NCBI RefSeq assembly: GCF_001887355.1
Contig: NZ_MPIN01000004.1
Coordinates: 659,733 to 723,732 of the forward strand
Reading direction: 5' to 3'
Source: Cystobacter ferrugineus
GTDB lineage: Bacteria; Myxococcota; Myxococcia; Myxococcales; Myxococcaceae
DNA: 64,000 nt
This document shows positions 8,578 to 18,156 of this stretch, piece by piece. Positions within the stretch are counted from its first letter, which is position 1. Each line of letters starts with the position of its first letter. A model generated the notes under the pieces. That model was given only the letters and a program-made list of their open reading frames with translations, ran no database searches and was not told the DNA's origin. The translations under genes were made by a program, and so were the position numbers.

Positions 8578-8837
8578 CTGTCCCGTCAACGCCTGTCCCT
8601 GCTGTTGCTCGCCTCGCTCGCCACCGCGTGCGGTGGCTCCCCCGAGGAGTCCGCCTCCGAAGGAACATCGAGTGGTTTGGCTCCTCCTCCAACGGACCCA
8701 CCAACGAGTCCCTGCAACTCTCCAACGCTCGCGACGTCATCAAGGGCGCCGACCTGGACATCTGGGGTCTGGAGGAGGTGGTGAGCACCACCAGCTTCAA
8801 CAGCCTCAAGTCGCAGCTATCGTCCGCTCCGGCGTGA
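8578..8837 (+). pseudogene. broken lipoprotein / endonuclease-exonuclease-phosphatase-family gene
   Basis: Two frames are joined. From 8578 a lipoprotein signal is readable (LSLLLLASLATACGG, lipobox Cys at 8629-8631) without a usable start codon. From about 8660, in a different frame, the reading becomes NIEWFGSSSNGPTNESLQLS and then DLDIWGLEEV, ending at a TGA at 8835. The NIEWFG...GLEEV pair looks like the first strands of an EEP-fold nuclease. The catalytic C-terminal domain is missing. It sits between two intact genes, 19 bp before the P450 start. Confidence 0.55.
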
Positions 8838-8856
8838 TTCACGTATCGTTGGTCCC

Positions 8857-10119
8857 ATGTCCACACGAGCCGAGTCCTCCCAGAGCGATGTTGCCCAATA
8901 CTTCAATCCGATGGCGCCCGATCAGATCGAAGATCCCTATCCGCTCTACGCCCGGATGCGGCGGGAGCGCCCGGTCTTCTACAGCGCCCCGTTCGACCTG
9001 TGGGTCGTCTCCCGGCACGCGGACATCGCGGAGGTTGAAAACGATCCCTCGCGCTTCTCGTCGGCTGGAGCGCTCGACGCCCGGAGCGAGCCACACCCGG
9101 AGGTCCTCCAGGTGCTGGAGCAGGGCTACGTCCGGTTCGTCTCGATGGTCCAGAGCGACCCTCCGGACCACACCCGGATGCGGGCCGTGTTCGGCAAGGC
9201 CTTGAGTGCCCAACGCATCGCCGCCATGGAACCGGAGATCCGCGCGACCGCGGACATGCTCCTCGACCGCATCGTGCGAGACGGCAAGGCGGATCTGATC
9301 CAGCAGTTCGCGTATGCGCTTCCCGGCCTCATCATCTGTGATCTGCTCGGCGTGCCGCGCTCGGACATGGAGCAGCTCAAGCGCTGGTCCGATGACAAGA
9401 CGCTGTTGATGTCGGCGACGGCTCCCCTCGAGCACCAGGTGGAGGCCGCGCACGGCTTCATCGCGATGCAGCGCTACTTCATCGAGCAGCTCGAGGAGCG
9501 GCGGAAGCACCCTCGCGAGGACCTGCTCACGCTCCTGGTCCCCCAATCCATGGGCGGCACCGCGCCCCTGAGCCACCAGGAAGCCGTCTGCAACGCCATG
9601 GATCTCATGGCCGCGGGCCACGAGACCACGATGGGCCTCATCGGCAATGGCATGTGGCTGCTGCTCCAGGCTCCCGAGCAGTTGCGGGCCCTGCGGGAGG
9701 ACCTGGAACTGCTGCCCAACGCCCTCGACGAGATGCTGCGCATGGAGTCCCCCATTCGGGGGTTCTTCCGGACGGTGATCTCGCAGACGCAACTCGGTGG
9801 AGTCCAGCTCCCGAAGGGCAGCCGGGTGTTCATCGTCTACGCGTCCGGCAATCGGGACGAGGAGCGGTTCTCCGAGCCGGAGCGCTTCGACATCCGCCGC
9901 GCCGACGCGAGGAAGCACCTGGCCTTCGGCAAGGGCATCCACTTCTGTGTTGGAGCACCGTTGGCGAAGCTGGAGGGGAGGATTGCCTTCGAGCACCTGC
10001 TCCGGCGGTTGCCGAATCTCCGGTTGCGGACGGATGCGGCGGCCGTGCGCCGGCCATACTTCATGTTGCGAGGGTTCGAGCACCTGCCCATCGCCTGGGA
10101 TCCCCCCGTACCGGTGTGA
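8857..10119 (+). CDS. cytochrome P450
   Basis: 420 aa, typical bacterial class I P450 length. I-helix oxygen-activation motif AGHETT (about residues 256-261), K-helix ExxR in LDEMLRMESPIR, and heme-binding loop FGKGIHFCVGAP with the proximal thiolate Cys364. It needs ferredoxin and ferredoxin reductase partners, which are not adjacent. Substrate unknown; 'MESPIRGFFRTV' resembles P450s acting on fatty acids or natural products, without being decisive. It converges on the histidine kinase gene 29 bp downstream. Confidence 0.96.
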   Translation: MSTRAESSQSDVAQYFNPMAPDQIEDPYPLYARMRRERPVFYSAPFDLWVVSRHADIAEVENDPSRFSSAGALDARSEPHPEVLQVLEQGYVRFVSMVQSDPPDHTRMRAVFGKALSAQRIAAMEPEIRATADMLLDRIVRDGKADLIQQFAYALPGLIICDLLGVPRSDMEQLKRWSDDKTLLMSATAPLEHQVEAAHGFIAMQRYFIEQLEERRKHPREDLLTLLVPQSMGGTAPLSHQEAVCNAMDLMAAGHETTMGLIGNGMWLLLQAPEQLRALREDLELLPNALDEMLRMESPIRGFFRTVISQTQLGGVQLPKGSRVFIVYASGNRDEERFSEPERFDIRRADARKHLAFGKGIHFCVGAPLAKLEGRIAFEHLLRRLPNLRLRTDAAAVRRPYFMLRGFEHLPIAWDPPVPV

Positions 10120-10148
10120 GGTGTTCCCGGGTTGCCGCGTGGACTGCT

Positions 10149-11399
10149 TCATCCGGCCGGGTGGGGGGCGAACTCCTGGTCCGCATCCTCCTGGGTTGGC
10201 CAGGAGGCGAGTGGCAGGGAGAAGGTGAAGGTCGTGCCCCTGCCATGGGTTGGCGCCAGCTCCAACCGCCCTCCCTGGAGTTCGGCGAGCTGGCGGGAAA
10301 TATAGAGACCCAGTCCAAGCCCTGGTGAGTCCTGCCCGACTTCCCTCAAGCGTCCGAAAGGCGTGAAGAGCTGGGAGCGCCGTTCCTCGGGGATGCCTGG
10401 CCCCTGGTCGCTGACCCACACGCGAGCAATTCCTTCCATCGATTCGAGACGGACCTCGACGGGAGAGCCTTCGAGCGAGTACTTGACGGCGTTCTCCAGG
10501 AGATTCGAGAGCACCTGCACGACACGGATGGTGTCCGCCTCGACGTAGGCGGGCTCTGGAGGCAGCCGAAGACCGAAATGCCGGGAGGGCGCACGGGTGC
10601 GGAAGTCCGCCACCACATCGGCCAGGAGCGTCCGCAGGTCGATGTGCGTGGGCCTCATGACGATCTGATCGTGCTCGAGGCGGGAGACCTCGAGCAGATC
10701 CTCGACGAGGACGGCGAGCCGGCGGGCCAGGCGGAGCATCCGATTGAGCAGCTCGCCTCCGCAAGCCTCCTGCCCGGTCCGCCGGGCTCCTTGCTGAAGG
10801 AGCAGCAGCAGGGAGGTGAGGGGGGTGCGAAGCTCATGGGATGCGATGCCGAGGAACTGCGCCTTCGCTCGAGCCGCTGCCTCCGCTTCTTCCTTCGCCG
10901 CGAGGAGCGCTTGCTCGATTCTCCTCCGCTCCGTGACGTCGCGAGCGATGATGACCAGGTATTGGCGCTGGCCGAACGTATTCTGACGAATGGAGAGCTC
11001 GAGCACCCGTTCCTCGCCCTCCCGCTCGAGCGACAGCAACCCCGGGCCCGGCCTGGGCTCACGCTCGCTCGGGTGGAGGTACTCCTCGAGGATGCGCCAC
11101 TCGTTCGGGGCGAAGAAGGACTCGAGCGGCCGGCAGAGCCGCGCGGTGCTGGGGGCACCCAGCATCCACCGCCCCTTCCGGTTGGCATCCAGGACGCGGA
11201 GGCCAGGCAACTCCGTGACGATGATGGCCTCCTGGACCTCGTCGAGCAGGGTCCGGAAGCGGGCAAGCTCCGTGAGGTGCTCCTGTAGCGCGCCGTAGTA
11301 GCTCTTGCGCATCGAGCGCTCGCCAAGCCCGATGATGGCGTCTCTCAAGGACTCCCAGGTCACGGGCGCTTCAGGCGCTTCATCAGAGGGCTTGTTCAT
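10149..11399 (-). CDS. PAS-domain sensor histidine kinase
   Basis: 416 aa, soluble (no membrane helix). An N-terminal helical region is followed by a PAS domain (about residues 48-165, ending IARDVTERRRIEQAL), a HisKA domain with phospho-acceptor His188 in GIASHELRTPL, and HATPase_c with LLENAVKYS (N box), DQGPGIP (G1) and GLGLGLYISRQLA (G2). It overlaps the 3' end of the upstream iron-alcohol-dehydrogenase gene by 17 bp, so the two are cotranscribed. An ADH-kinase pair recalls the ErcA/ErcS alcohol-sensing arrangement of pseudomonads; that link is an inference. No response regulator is adjacent. Confidence 0.95.
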   Translation of the reverse strand: MNKPSDEAPEAPVTWESLRDAIIGLGERSMRKSYYGALQEHLTELARFRTLLDEVQEAIIVTELPGLRVLDANRKGRWMLGAPSTARLCRPLESFFAPNEWRILEEYLHPSEREPRPGPGLLSLEREGEERVLELSIRQNTFGQRQYLVIIARDVTERRRIEQALLAAKEEAEAAARAKAQFLGIASHELRTPLTSLLLLLQQGARRTGQEACGGELLNRMLRLARRLAVLVEDLLEVSRLEHDQIVMRPTHIDLRTLLADVVADFRTRAPSRHFGLRLPPEPAYVEADTIRVVQVLSNLLENAVKYSLEGSPVEVRLESMEGIARVWVSDQGPGIPEERRSQLFTPFGRLREVGQDSPGLGLGLYISRQLAELQGGRLELAPTHGRGTTFTFSLPLASWPTQEDADQEFAPHPAG

Positions 11400-12546
11400 A
11401 CAGCACCTCCACGTCGCGGAGTGTCAAGCGGCGTGGGTTCGTTGCCATGCAGGGGTCCGAGAGGGCATGCCGGGCGAGGAAGGGAATATCGGAGCGTGAG
11501 ATTCCCCTGTCCCGCAGCCTCAGGTCGAGGCCCATGCCGTGCTTGAGCCGCCGGAGCGCGGAGACAAGGGCCTCCTTGCGCTTGTCCGGTGCGAGCCGGG
11601 CGGGCTCGAGCCCCAACTTCTCCGCGATCAGATCGAAGCGCTCGGGAGCCGCCTCGTAGTTGAAGGCAACCACGTGGTCGACGAGGAGGGTGTTTGCTTC
11701 GCCGTGAGGATTGTCGATGAGCCCGCCCATGGCATGGGCCATGGCATGGATGGCACCGAGTGAGGTATTCGAGAAGGCGAGCCCCGCCTCGAGGCTGCCA
11801 TCCATCAACTGCCGGCGAGCGGCCTCATCGAGGGGGTTCTTCAAGGCCACTGGCAGGTTGTTCCAGATGAGCGAGATCGCCGCGAGCGCATACACATCCG
11901 TGAGTATCGAATGGGCATTCGAGACAAAGGCCTCGATTCCGTGCACCAAGGCATCCATGCCACAGCAGGCGATGAGCACGGGGGTGAGGGTCCTCGTGGT
12001 GTCGTAGTCAATGAGCGAGACGTCGGGGACGATGGCCTTGCTGACGATGGAGACCTTCAGCCGGCGCCTGGTGTCCGTGATGATCGCGAACTGGGAGACA
12101 TCCGCCGAGGTTCCCGCGGTGGTCGGGACGCAGATGAGGGGAGGGATCGGTTTGGCGATCCGATCCACGCCCTCGAACGTGAGGATGTGCTCCTTGTTGG
12201 CCAGGACGATGCCAATCCCCTTCGCGCAATCCATGGGGCTCCCGCCCCCGACCGCCACGATGGCGTCACAGCGCTCCTGTTGGTAGACCTGGACTCCCTG
12301 ATGGACCTCTTCGGCCCGAGGGTTGGGGCTCACGTTCACGAAGAGGTGGTAGCGCAGGCCCTCGCTCTCCAGCGACTCGAGGACCTCCCGAAGCCAACCA
12401 GCCGAGACCACTCCGGGGTCGGACACGATGAGCACCCGGGTCGCTCCGAGGTTGCGCGCATAACGGCCGACCAGACGCCTCGACCCTGGGCCGTAGACGA
12501 TCTCGGGTGCGACGAACTTCCGGAGCTCTGTCGTCGTTGTCGTCAT
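11383..12546 (-). CDS. iron-containing alcohol dehydrogenase
   Basis: 387 aa, normal for family III Fe-ADHs. NAD-binding GGGSPMDCAKGIG (about residues 99-111) and TTAGTSADVSQFAI are present. Probable metal ligands lie in ACCGMDALVHGIEAF, AIHAMAHAMGG and NPHGEANTLLVDHV. It oxidises or reduces a primary alcohol/aldehyde with NAD(P). Good homology begins at MTTTTTELRKFVAPEIVYG. The gene leads a two-gene operon with the PAS kinase, suggesting the enzyme or its substrate is linked to sensing. Confidence 0.95.
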   Translation of the reverse strand: MTTTTTELRKFVAPEIVYGPGSRRLVGRYARNLGATRVLIVSDPGVVSAGWLREVLESLESEGLRYHLFVNVSPNPRAEEVHQGVQVYQQERCDAIVAVGGGSPMDCAKGIGIVLANKEHILTFEGVDRIAKPIPPLICVPTTAGTSADVSQFAIITDTRRRLKVSIVSKAIVPDVSLIDYDTTRTLTPVLIACCGMDALVHGIEAFVSNAHSILTDVYALAAISLIWNNLPVALKNPLDEAARRQLMDGSLEAGLAFSNTSLGAIHAMAHAMGGLIDNPHGEANTLLVDHVVAFNYEAAPERFDLIAEKLGLEPARLAPDKRKEALVSALRRLKHGMGLDLRLRDRGISRSDIPFLARHALSDPCMATNPRRLTLRDVEVLYEQAL

Positions 12547-12617
12547 GGAATCACTGACTGGTTGTTCGTTCGTCCATCGGGCGAGCGACCTCCTTCAATA
12601 AAGGTAGAGTCGGTGAT

Positions 12618-12650
12618 TGTCCCTGGGTAGGACCTGTCAGGGGGGCGAGT
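12618..12650. repeat. diverged relative of the 31-bp repeat at 60607/63384
   Basis: The stretch CCTGGGTAGGACCTGTCAGG followed by GGGGCG matches the inner part of the inverted repeats at 60607 and 63384 (GGTA-G-CCTGTCAG-GGGGCG in common with the left copy). It lies between the ADH promoter and a truncated kinase gene. Possibly the end of an extinct mobile element; noticed by eye only. Confidence 0.3.
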
Positions 12651-12707
12651 GGACCCAAGAAAGAGCGATGCGCGAGGCCCCGTGCGCGTATTGCCTTCCC
12701 TGCGAGC

Positions 12708-13028
12708 TCAGGGGGCGGCGCGTTGCCGGAGTGGGAGGGAGACGTGGAAGGTGGAACCCTCGCCCGGTGTGCTGCGCGCGGTGATGGTGCCGCCGTGCCG
12801 CTCGGCGATCTTGCGGCAGATGGCGAGGCCGATACCGGAGCCCTCGTACTGGCTGCGGCCGTGCAGGCGCTGAAAGACGTTGAAGATGCGGTGGGTGTGC
12901 TTCTCCTCGAAGCCGACGCCGTTGTCCCGCACCACCAGCTCACAGCGCTGGTGGCGTGGGTCGAGCGTGGCGCGCACGGAGATGACGGGAGGCGCGCCCT
13001 CGCGGTGGAACTTCAAGGCGTTGGCCAC
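12708..13028 (-). pseudogene. truncated sensor histidine kinase (ATPase domain only)
   Basis: About 106 residues of a HATPase_c domain: NALKFHR (N box), RDNGVGFEEKHTHRIFNVFQ (G1 and F box), GSGIGLAICRKIA (G2) and a C-terminal STPGEGSTFHVSLPLR. Everything upstream (sensor domain, His-phosphorylation helix, first half of the N box) is gone; the frame collapses just before a GTG at 13028. ATP-binding residues are intact but it cannot act as a kinase by itself. Most similar in style to phytochrome-like or CHASE-PAS kinases of the HisKA/HWE group. Confidence 0.7.
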
Positions 13029-13143
13029 CGCTCAAGCCCACACTTTCGATCCTGGCGAACTCTCCGCCCTCCGCGCCGCTGCCACCCTCGGCCTCGGCGC
13101 ATGTTGACGTCATTGCCATCCAGGGCTTGGAGTACGCTCCTCC

Positions 13144-15171
13144 ATGACCGTGTCCCTCTCCCACTCGCGACTTCGCGCGCCCAAGGCGTTTCCGGTACTG
13201 ACCCTGCTGGCTCTTCTCTGTGGCTGCTGGCGTGAGCCCACTGACGTCGTGGTGGTGCGCTCCTCGGTGCCGCTACTGGCCGACGACTCGGAGGGCGCCG
13301 CGGTCGTGCGTGAGGCCACCTTCGGAGAGACCCTGAAGGTCTCGCGCCCACGCTTCGGCTCGGGAGCGTTCTCGCGGCTCGAGTCCGCCCCCGGCTGCGA
13401 GCGGTGCTTCATCCGGGCCACCGACGTCGAGCCCTTGCCGCTGAAGGGAACGCCGATGTGGGTGGCCCAGGCCTCGCTCGAGGTGACCCGCGGTGAAGGA
13501 CAGTTCCTGGAGTCACTGCCCTTCGACACGGAGGTCGTGGCCCTCCTCGAAGCGCCCTGGCTGCCCGCGGACAAGGCCGCGCTCCTGCGCGACGGGCGTC
13601 CCTTCGCCCTCGTGGCCCGTGCGGGCCTGTCGCCCGCGAAGCCGGACACCGAGAGCGTGCTCACCCAGGTGTACCAGGCGCTGGGGGCGGTGGACTTCGT
13701 GAATGCACGCCGCTGGCTCAGCATCGGGGCGGCCCTCCTGGGCAAGCAGGCGCCCGCGGCGGGCGGGACTTCTCCCCTGGACGCCCTGCGCTACTGGCTC
13801 GATGTGCACACCGAGAACCCGCGTCTGGTGGGGCCCGAGGGCACGCCGCCACCGGCAGGCGCGGGCGTGCCGCCGCTGCGCTCCACCGAGCCTCCGGCCG
13901 ACGCCGGGCCGGCGTTCGTGTCCACCGCGCTCGCGACGCTGCATGCGCGCGGCGCGGTCGGGAGCGCGGCCCTGGGAGGCCTCGCGGCGGGCACCCCCGT
14001 GCGTGTCCTCTCGCTCAAGGGGGAATGGGCCGAGGTCGCCGTGGAGCGTGGTGCGCGGGTGGAACCGGGCAGTGACGTGACGCTGGACTGGAATGATCTG
14101 CCAGCGGCCAAGGACGCGCCACCTTCGGAGGAGGGCGTGGCGGACGCGGGAGTGGCGGAGGCGGGGGGCGTGGCCTCTGGTGACGCGGGCGAGCCCGATG
14201 CCGCCTCGCCCGCCATCGCCGAGGCGGGCCTGGATGCCGGTGTCTCACCCGCCCCCCAGGCGCGCGGCCCCGAGGAGATCACGGGCTTCATCGAGCGGAC
14301 GCTGCTGACGACGGCGCGACCAGACGCGGCGGCGCTGGCGTCCGCGGCCCGAAGTTCCGGCGTGCCGCACGAGCGGGCCGCGGCACTGCTCGCCACCGCC
14401 TGGGCCCTCTCCCCCGAGGACGGTGCGCTGGGCAAGGAGCTGTTGGCCCATGCCGTCGCACTGCGGGAGCCCCGGCTGACGGTGGAGACCGCCGCCGCGC
14501 TCCGAGATTCAGCGGGACCCGCCGTCACGTTCGATGTGCAGTTGCTGGCCGGGTGCCAGGGGGATTTCCGCAAGGCGCGCCTCGTGACAGGTGGGGCCTT
14601 CCCCAAAGAGCCGCGTACGGGTGCGCTGTGCGTGCATCAGGTCGAGCTCCCGCGGATGCCCGGGTCCTGCTGGGGGGACAAGGCCGAGCGCGATTACGCG
14701 CGTGAGGTGGCCGCCCAGGAGCGCCTGCTGCGCCCGCTGAAGACGCCGCGCCTCAGGCTGGTCATCCGCAACCGCCGCGGAGCCGCGCTGGCCCCGCCCG
14801 GGGGGCTGTATGTGGCCCGTACGCCGGGCCCCTTCCACGTGATAGGCGGTTCCGTCGAATGGGCGGTGGAGCCGTATTCGTCGGGGCCCACGCCGGAGCT
14901 GGGGTTGGTGCGCGTGCCGCTCGGGCCGCTGCGTCCCTCGTCGACGACGGTGGTCTGGATTGCCCTGGACACCTTCGCGCCCCAGAGCTTCGGGGTCACG
15001 ATGGGCGACGCGCCGGACGCCGTGCGGCGGCTTCGGGAGGGGCAGGAACGTCTCGTCAGGAGTGTCTTCTCCCGGGAGAGCACCGCCCCCACCACCTGGT
15101 CCGAGGATGTCGAGGGTGCACGCTGGACCGTCGTGATGAAACAGCAGCACCACCAGATGTGCGGGGAGTGA
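13144..15171 (+). CDS. predicted lipoprotein of unknown function
   Basis: 675 aa. An n-region with arginines, a hydrophobic core (FPVLTLLALLCGCW) and a Cys at the core end suggest a lipoprotein or secreted protein. Two stretches resemble SH3-like/bacterial SH3b repeats (ATFGETLKVSRPRFGSG; LAAGTPVRVLSLKGEWAEVA). A low-complexity Ala/Asp/Gly/Pro linker occupies about residues 320-375. The C-terminal ~200 residues hold paired cysteines (GCQGDF, LCVHQ, GSCWGD) and a beta-rich domain. No enzymatic motif seen. Convergent with the XRE regulator; function unknown, probably envelope-associated. Confidence 0.85.
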   Translation: MTVSLSHSRLRAPKAFPVLTLLALLCGCWREPTDVVVVRSSVPLLADDSEGAAVVREATFGETLKVSRPRFGSGAFSRLESAPGCERCFIRATDVEPLPLKGTPMWVAQASLEVTRGEGQFLESLPFDTEVVALLEAPWLPADKAALLRDGRPFALVARAGLSPAKPDTESVLTQVYQALGAVDFVNARRWLSIGAALLGKQAPAAGGTSPLDALRYWLDVHTENPRLVGPEGTPPPAGAGVPPLRSTEPPADAGPAFVSTALATLHARGAVGSAALGGLAAGTPVRVLSLKGEWAEVAVERGARVEPGSDVTLDWNDLPAAKDAPPSEEGVADAGVAEAGGVASGDAGEPDAASPAIAEAGLDAGVSPAPQARGPEEITGFIERTLLTTARPDAAALASAARSSGVPHERAAALLATAWALSPEDGALGKELLAHAVALREPRLTVETAAALRDSAGPAVTFDVQLLAGCQGDFRKARLVTGGAFPKEPRTGALCVHQVELPRMPGSCWGDKAERDYAREVAAQERLLRPLKTPRLRLVIRNRRGAALAPPGGLYVARTPGPFHVIGGSVEWAVEPYSSGPTPELGLVRVPLGPLRPSSTTVVWIALDTFAPQSFGVTMGDAPDAVRRLREGQERLVRSVFSRESTAPTTWSEDVEGARWTVVMKQQHHQMCGE

Positions 15172-15221
15172 CGCCGCGGACGAGGTGCTCCAGACGCGCT
15201 GAGCCCTCTCGTGTCGGTGCG

Positions 15222-15836
15222 TCAACCCGGCCCGCGCGCCATGACGACGTAGTACACGCACACACCGCGCCCCGCGTTGACGAAGGCGTGGGGCACGTCC
15301 GCCTCGAAGTAGAAGGCGTCCTGGGCCTCCACCGTGACGCTCCCGTCCGGGAAGTCGATGCGCAGCGTGCCCTTCTCCACCGCCAGGTGCTTGCCCACCG
15401 GGACTCCCTTGGACGGCAATTCCCCCGTCGAGGCGTGTGCCGGCAGGGTGAAGCGGACGAACTCCACGCCCCTGGTCTCGAACGCGGGGGACAGGAGCTG
15501 CCGTACCACGCCGCTCTCCGCGTCACGGAACGTGGGCTGCTGCGCCGGAGACAGCAGCACCCGCGCCTGCTTCGGCCTCGGCGGTGACAACAACTCCGAC
15601 AACCCCACCCCGAGCCCCTGCGCGATACGCACCGCCACCACCAGCGTGGGGTTGTTCGTTCCCCGCTCCACCTTGGAGATCATCGCCCGGCTCACCCCGG
15701 AGCGCTCCGCCAGTGCCTCCAGCGTGAACCCCCGCGCCTGCCGCAGCTCCCGGATGCGTGCCCCCAACCGCGAGGCCTCCGCCGCCTCCAGCTCCGCCGC
15801 TTCTTCTCCACCCTCGTTCGACTTGACATTTCTCAT
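15222..15836 (-). CDS. XRE-family regulator with C-terminal cupin sensor domain
   Basis: 204 aa. The helix-turn-helix is at about residues 23-77 (RIRELRQARGFTLEALAERS, GVSRAMISKVERG) and a cupin domain from about 105 to the end (PVGKHLAVEKGTLRIDF, YFEADVPHAFVNAG). This HTH-cupin architecture is a common small-molecule-responsive repressor type (PuuR/SutR-like). The ATG at 15836 is chosen since the upstream extension is Pro/Gly-rich non-homologous sequence and the palindrome at 15830-15845 covers the start. Divergent from the aldo-keto reductase, its likely target. Effector unknown. Confidence 0.93.
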   Translation of the reverse strand: MRNVKSNEGGEEAAELEAAEASRLGARIRELRQARGFTLEALAERSGVSRAMISKVERGTNNPTLVVAVRIAQGLGVGLSELLSPPRPKQARVLLSPAQQPTFRDAESGVVRQLLSPAFETRGVEFVRFTLPAHASTGELPSKGVPVGKHLAVEKGTLRIDFPDGSVTVEAQDAFYFEADVPHAFVNAGRGVCVYYVVMARGPG

Positions 15837-15852
15837 ATGTGAGAACACTAAA
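15823..15852 (+). promoter_or_regulatory. candidate promoter with operator palindrome between XRE and AKR genes
   Basis: TTGACA (15823-15828) is followed by the palindrome TTCTCA-TATG-TGAGAA (15830-15845), which fills the spacer position of a plus-strand promoter; the -10 (ACTAAA, 15847-15852) is weak. The palindrome also overlaps the start codon of the minus-strand XRE gene. A dimeric XRE repressor bound here would block both genes. Inference from position and symmetry. Confidence 0.45.
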
Positions 15853-16029
15853 GGACCCACCCGAGCGGCCGTGCCCTGGGTCCGGCCGCCGGACTCCAAT
15901 GGGCCGGTGGGTGGATACCAGGGGTGGGAATCCGGTGGGGGGATGCTCCCGCCCGGACGGGAGTCTGCCCGCCTCTTGGAAGAAGTGCACACGTTGTAGG
16001 GATCGTGAAATCACCTCGAGGTGGAGAGC

Positions 16030-17055
<1,026 letters not shown>

Positions 17056-17207
17056 TTCCGCGGGGGGCCGTGGCGGGTGCTGGCATACGTGATGGCACCC
17101 GCCGTGGTTCGGCGCAGGCCCTCTCGGAGAGGCGGACCAGGTGTGAGCATTTCCTCGCGCGTTCGCTGGGGGGTGTTGTACTGGCTTGAAACAAGAGGAG
17201 ATGGAAC

Positions 17208-18095
17208 ATGGCCCCCAGCAGTCCCGCGAAAATCGTGGTGATCGGTAATGGCCTCATGGGAAGCGCACTGGCTCGAGCCTTCGCCGCGGCGGGCCACGAC
17301 GTCGCGGTTTGGAACAGGACCGCGAGCAAGGCAAAAGCCGTGGGCGGTGGCACTACCGCGGTGGAGGACCTGCGCGAGGCCGTATCGGGCCGAGAGCTTG
17401 TCGTCGTCTCCTTGTCCAACTACGCCGCCTGGTTCGAGCTGTGCTCCTCGAAGGGGGTCGCGTCGGCACTTGCCGGAACGACCCTCGTTCAGCTCACCAG
17501 CGGCTCACCCTCGGACGCTCGCGCGGGGCTGGAGTGGGCGAAGGCAAACGGCGCGGACTACCTGGACGCCGCGATCCTCGCCTATCCGGGCTTCGTCGCC
17601 ACCGATTACGCGACGGTTTTCTACGCCGGGTCGCGCCCCGTCTTCGACCGGCACCTCGACACCCTCCAGGCGATCGCCAGGAAGTCCATCTTCGTCGACG
17701 AGCAGATCGGTTCCGCCGCGACGCTCGACTGCGCGATTCTCGAGGCCTACTACGGCAGTTCCCTGGCATTCCTCCACGCCGCGGCCATGTGCAAGGCCGA
17801 AGGTCTCGACCCGAAGACCTTTTTCGCCCACAAGGACTCCTTCCTCGGGTTGATTTCCGTCACCGCCGACGCCGCGCGGGGAATGATTGAAAGCAACGAC
17901 TTTTCCGGCGATCAGTGCAGTCTCGATACCCACGTCGCGGCAATCGAGCACATCGTGCGGTTGAGCAAGGATGCCCGCATCAGCACGCGCTTTCCGAAGG
18001 AGTTGCTCGACAACTACAAGCGAGCCATCAGCGCGGGGCTGGGCAGCAAGGAGTTGCCAGCCGTGTTCCGTACGCTCGCGCGGGATGACACCTAG
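17208..18095 (+). CDS. imine-reductase-like NAD(P)-binding dehydrogenase (beta-HAD superfamily)
   Basis: 295 aa. Rossmann motif KIVVIGNGLMGSALARAF (residues 8-25) then AVWNRTASKAKA, the NADPH-binding signature of imine reductases and reductive aminases. The middle segment YLDAAILAYPG...FYAGSRPVFDRH and the long C-terminal helical bundle (ILEAYYGSSLAFLHAAAMC) match the IRED dimerisation domain more than 3-hydroxyisobutyrate dehydrogenase, whose catalytic lysine motif I do not see. Likely reduces a cyclic imine or ketone; substrate unknown. GAGGAG precedes the ATG. Confidence 0.82.
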   Translation: MAPSSPAKIVVIGNGLMGSALARAFAAAGHDVAVWNRTASKAKAVGGGTTAVEDLREAVSGRELVVVSLSNYAAWFELCSSKGVASALAGTTLVQLTSGSPSDARAGLEWAKANGADYLDAAILAYPGFVATDYATVFYAGSRPVFDRHLDTLQAIARKSIFVDEQIGSAATLDCAILEAYYGSSLAFLHAAAMCKAEGLDPKTFFAHKDSFLGLISVTADAARGMIESNDFSGDQCSLDTHVAAIEHIVRLSKDARISTRFPKELLDNYKRAISAGLGSKELPAVFRTLARDDT

Positions 18096-18104
18096 GTGAG
18101 TGGG

Positions 18105-18125
18105 GGCCCCTTCGAGGGAGGGGCC
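18105..18125. terminator. bidirectional terminator hairpin
   Basis: GGCCCCT - 7 nt - AGGGGCC, a perfect 7-bp GC stem located between the convergent imine-reductase-like gene and the end of the EamA gene. No T-run on either side, so Rho assistance may be needed. Confidence 0.5.
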
Positions 18126-18156
18126 GTGGACCTCGAGGACATCCCGCGGACGCGGC

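Noticed and set aside
8839..10764. About 640-codon minus-strand frame spanning the P450 and the end of the kinase
   Set aside because: No homology; P450 motifs on the plus strand are unambiguous.
17208..18095. 3-hydroxyisobutyrate dehydrogenase
   Set aside because: The catalytic lysine motif was not found and the middle/C-terminal segments resemble imine reductases.
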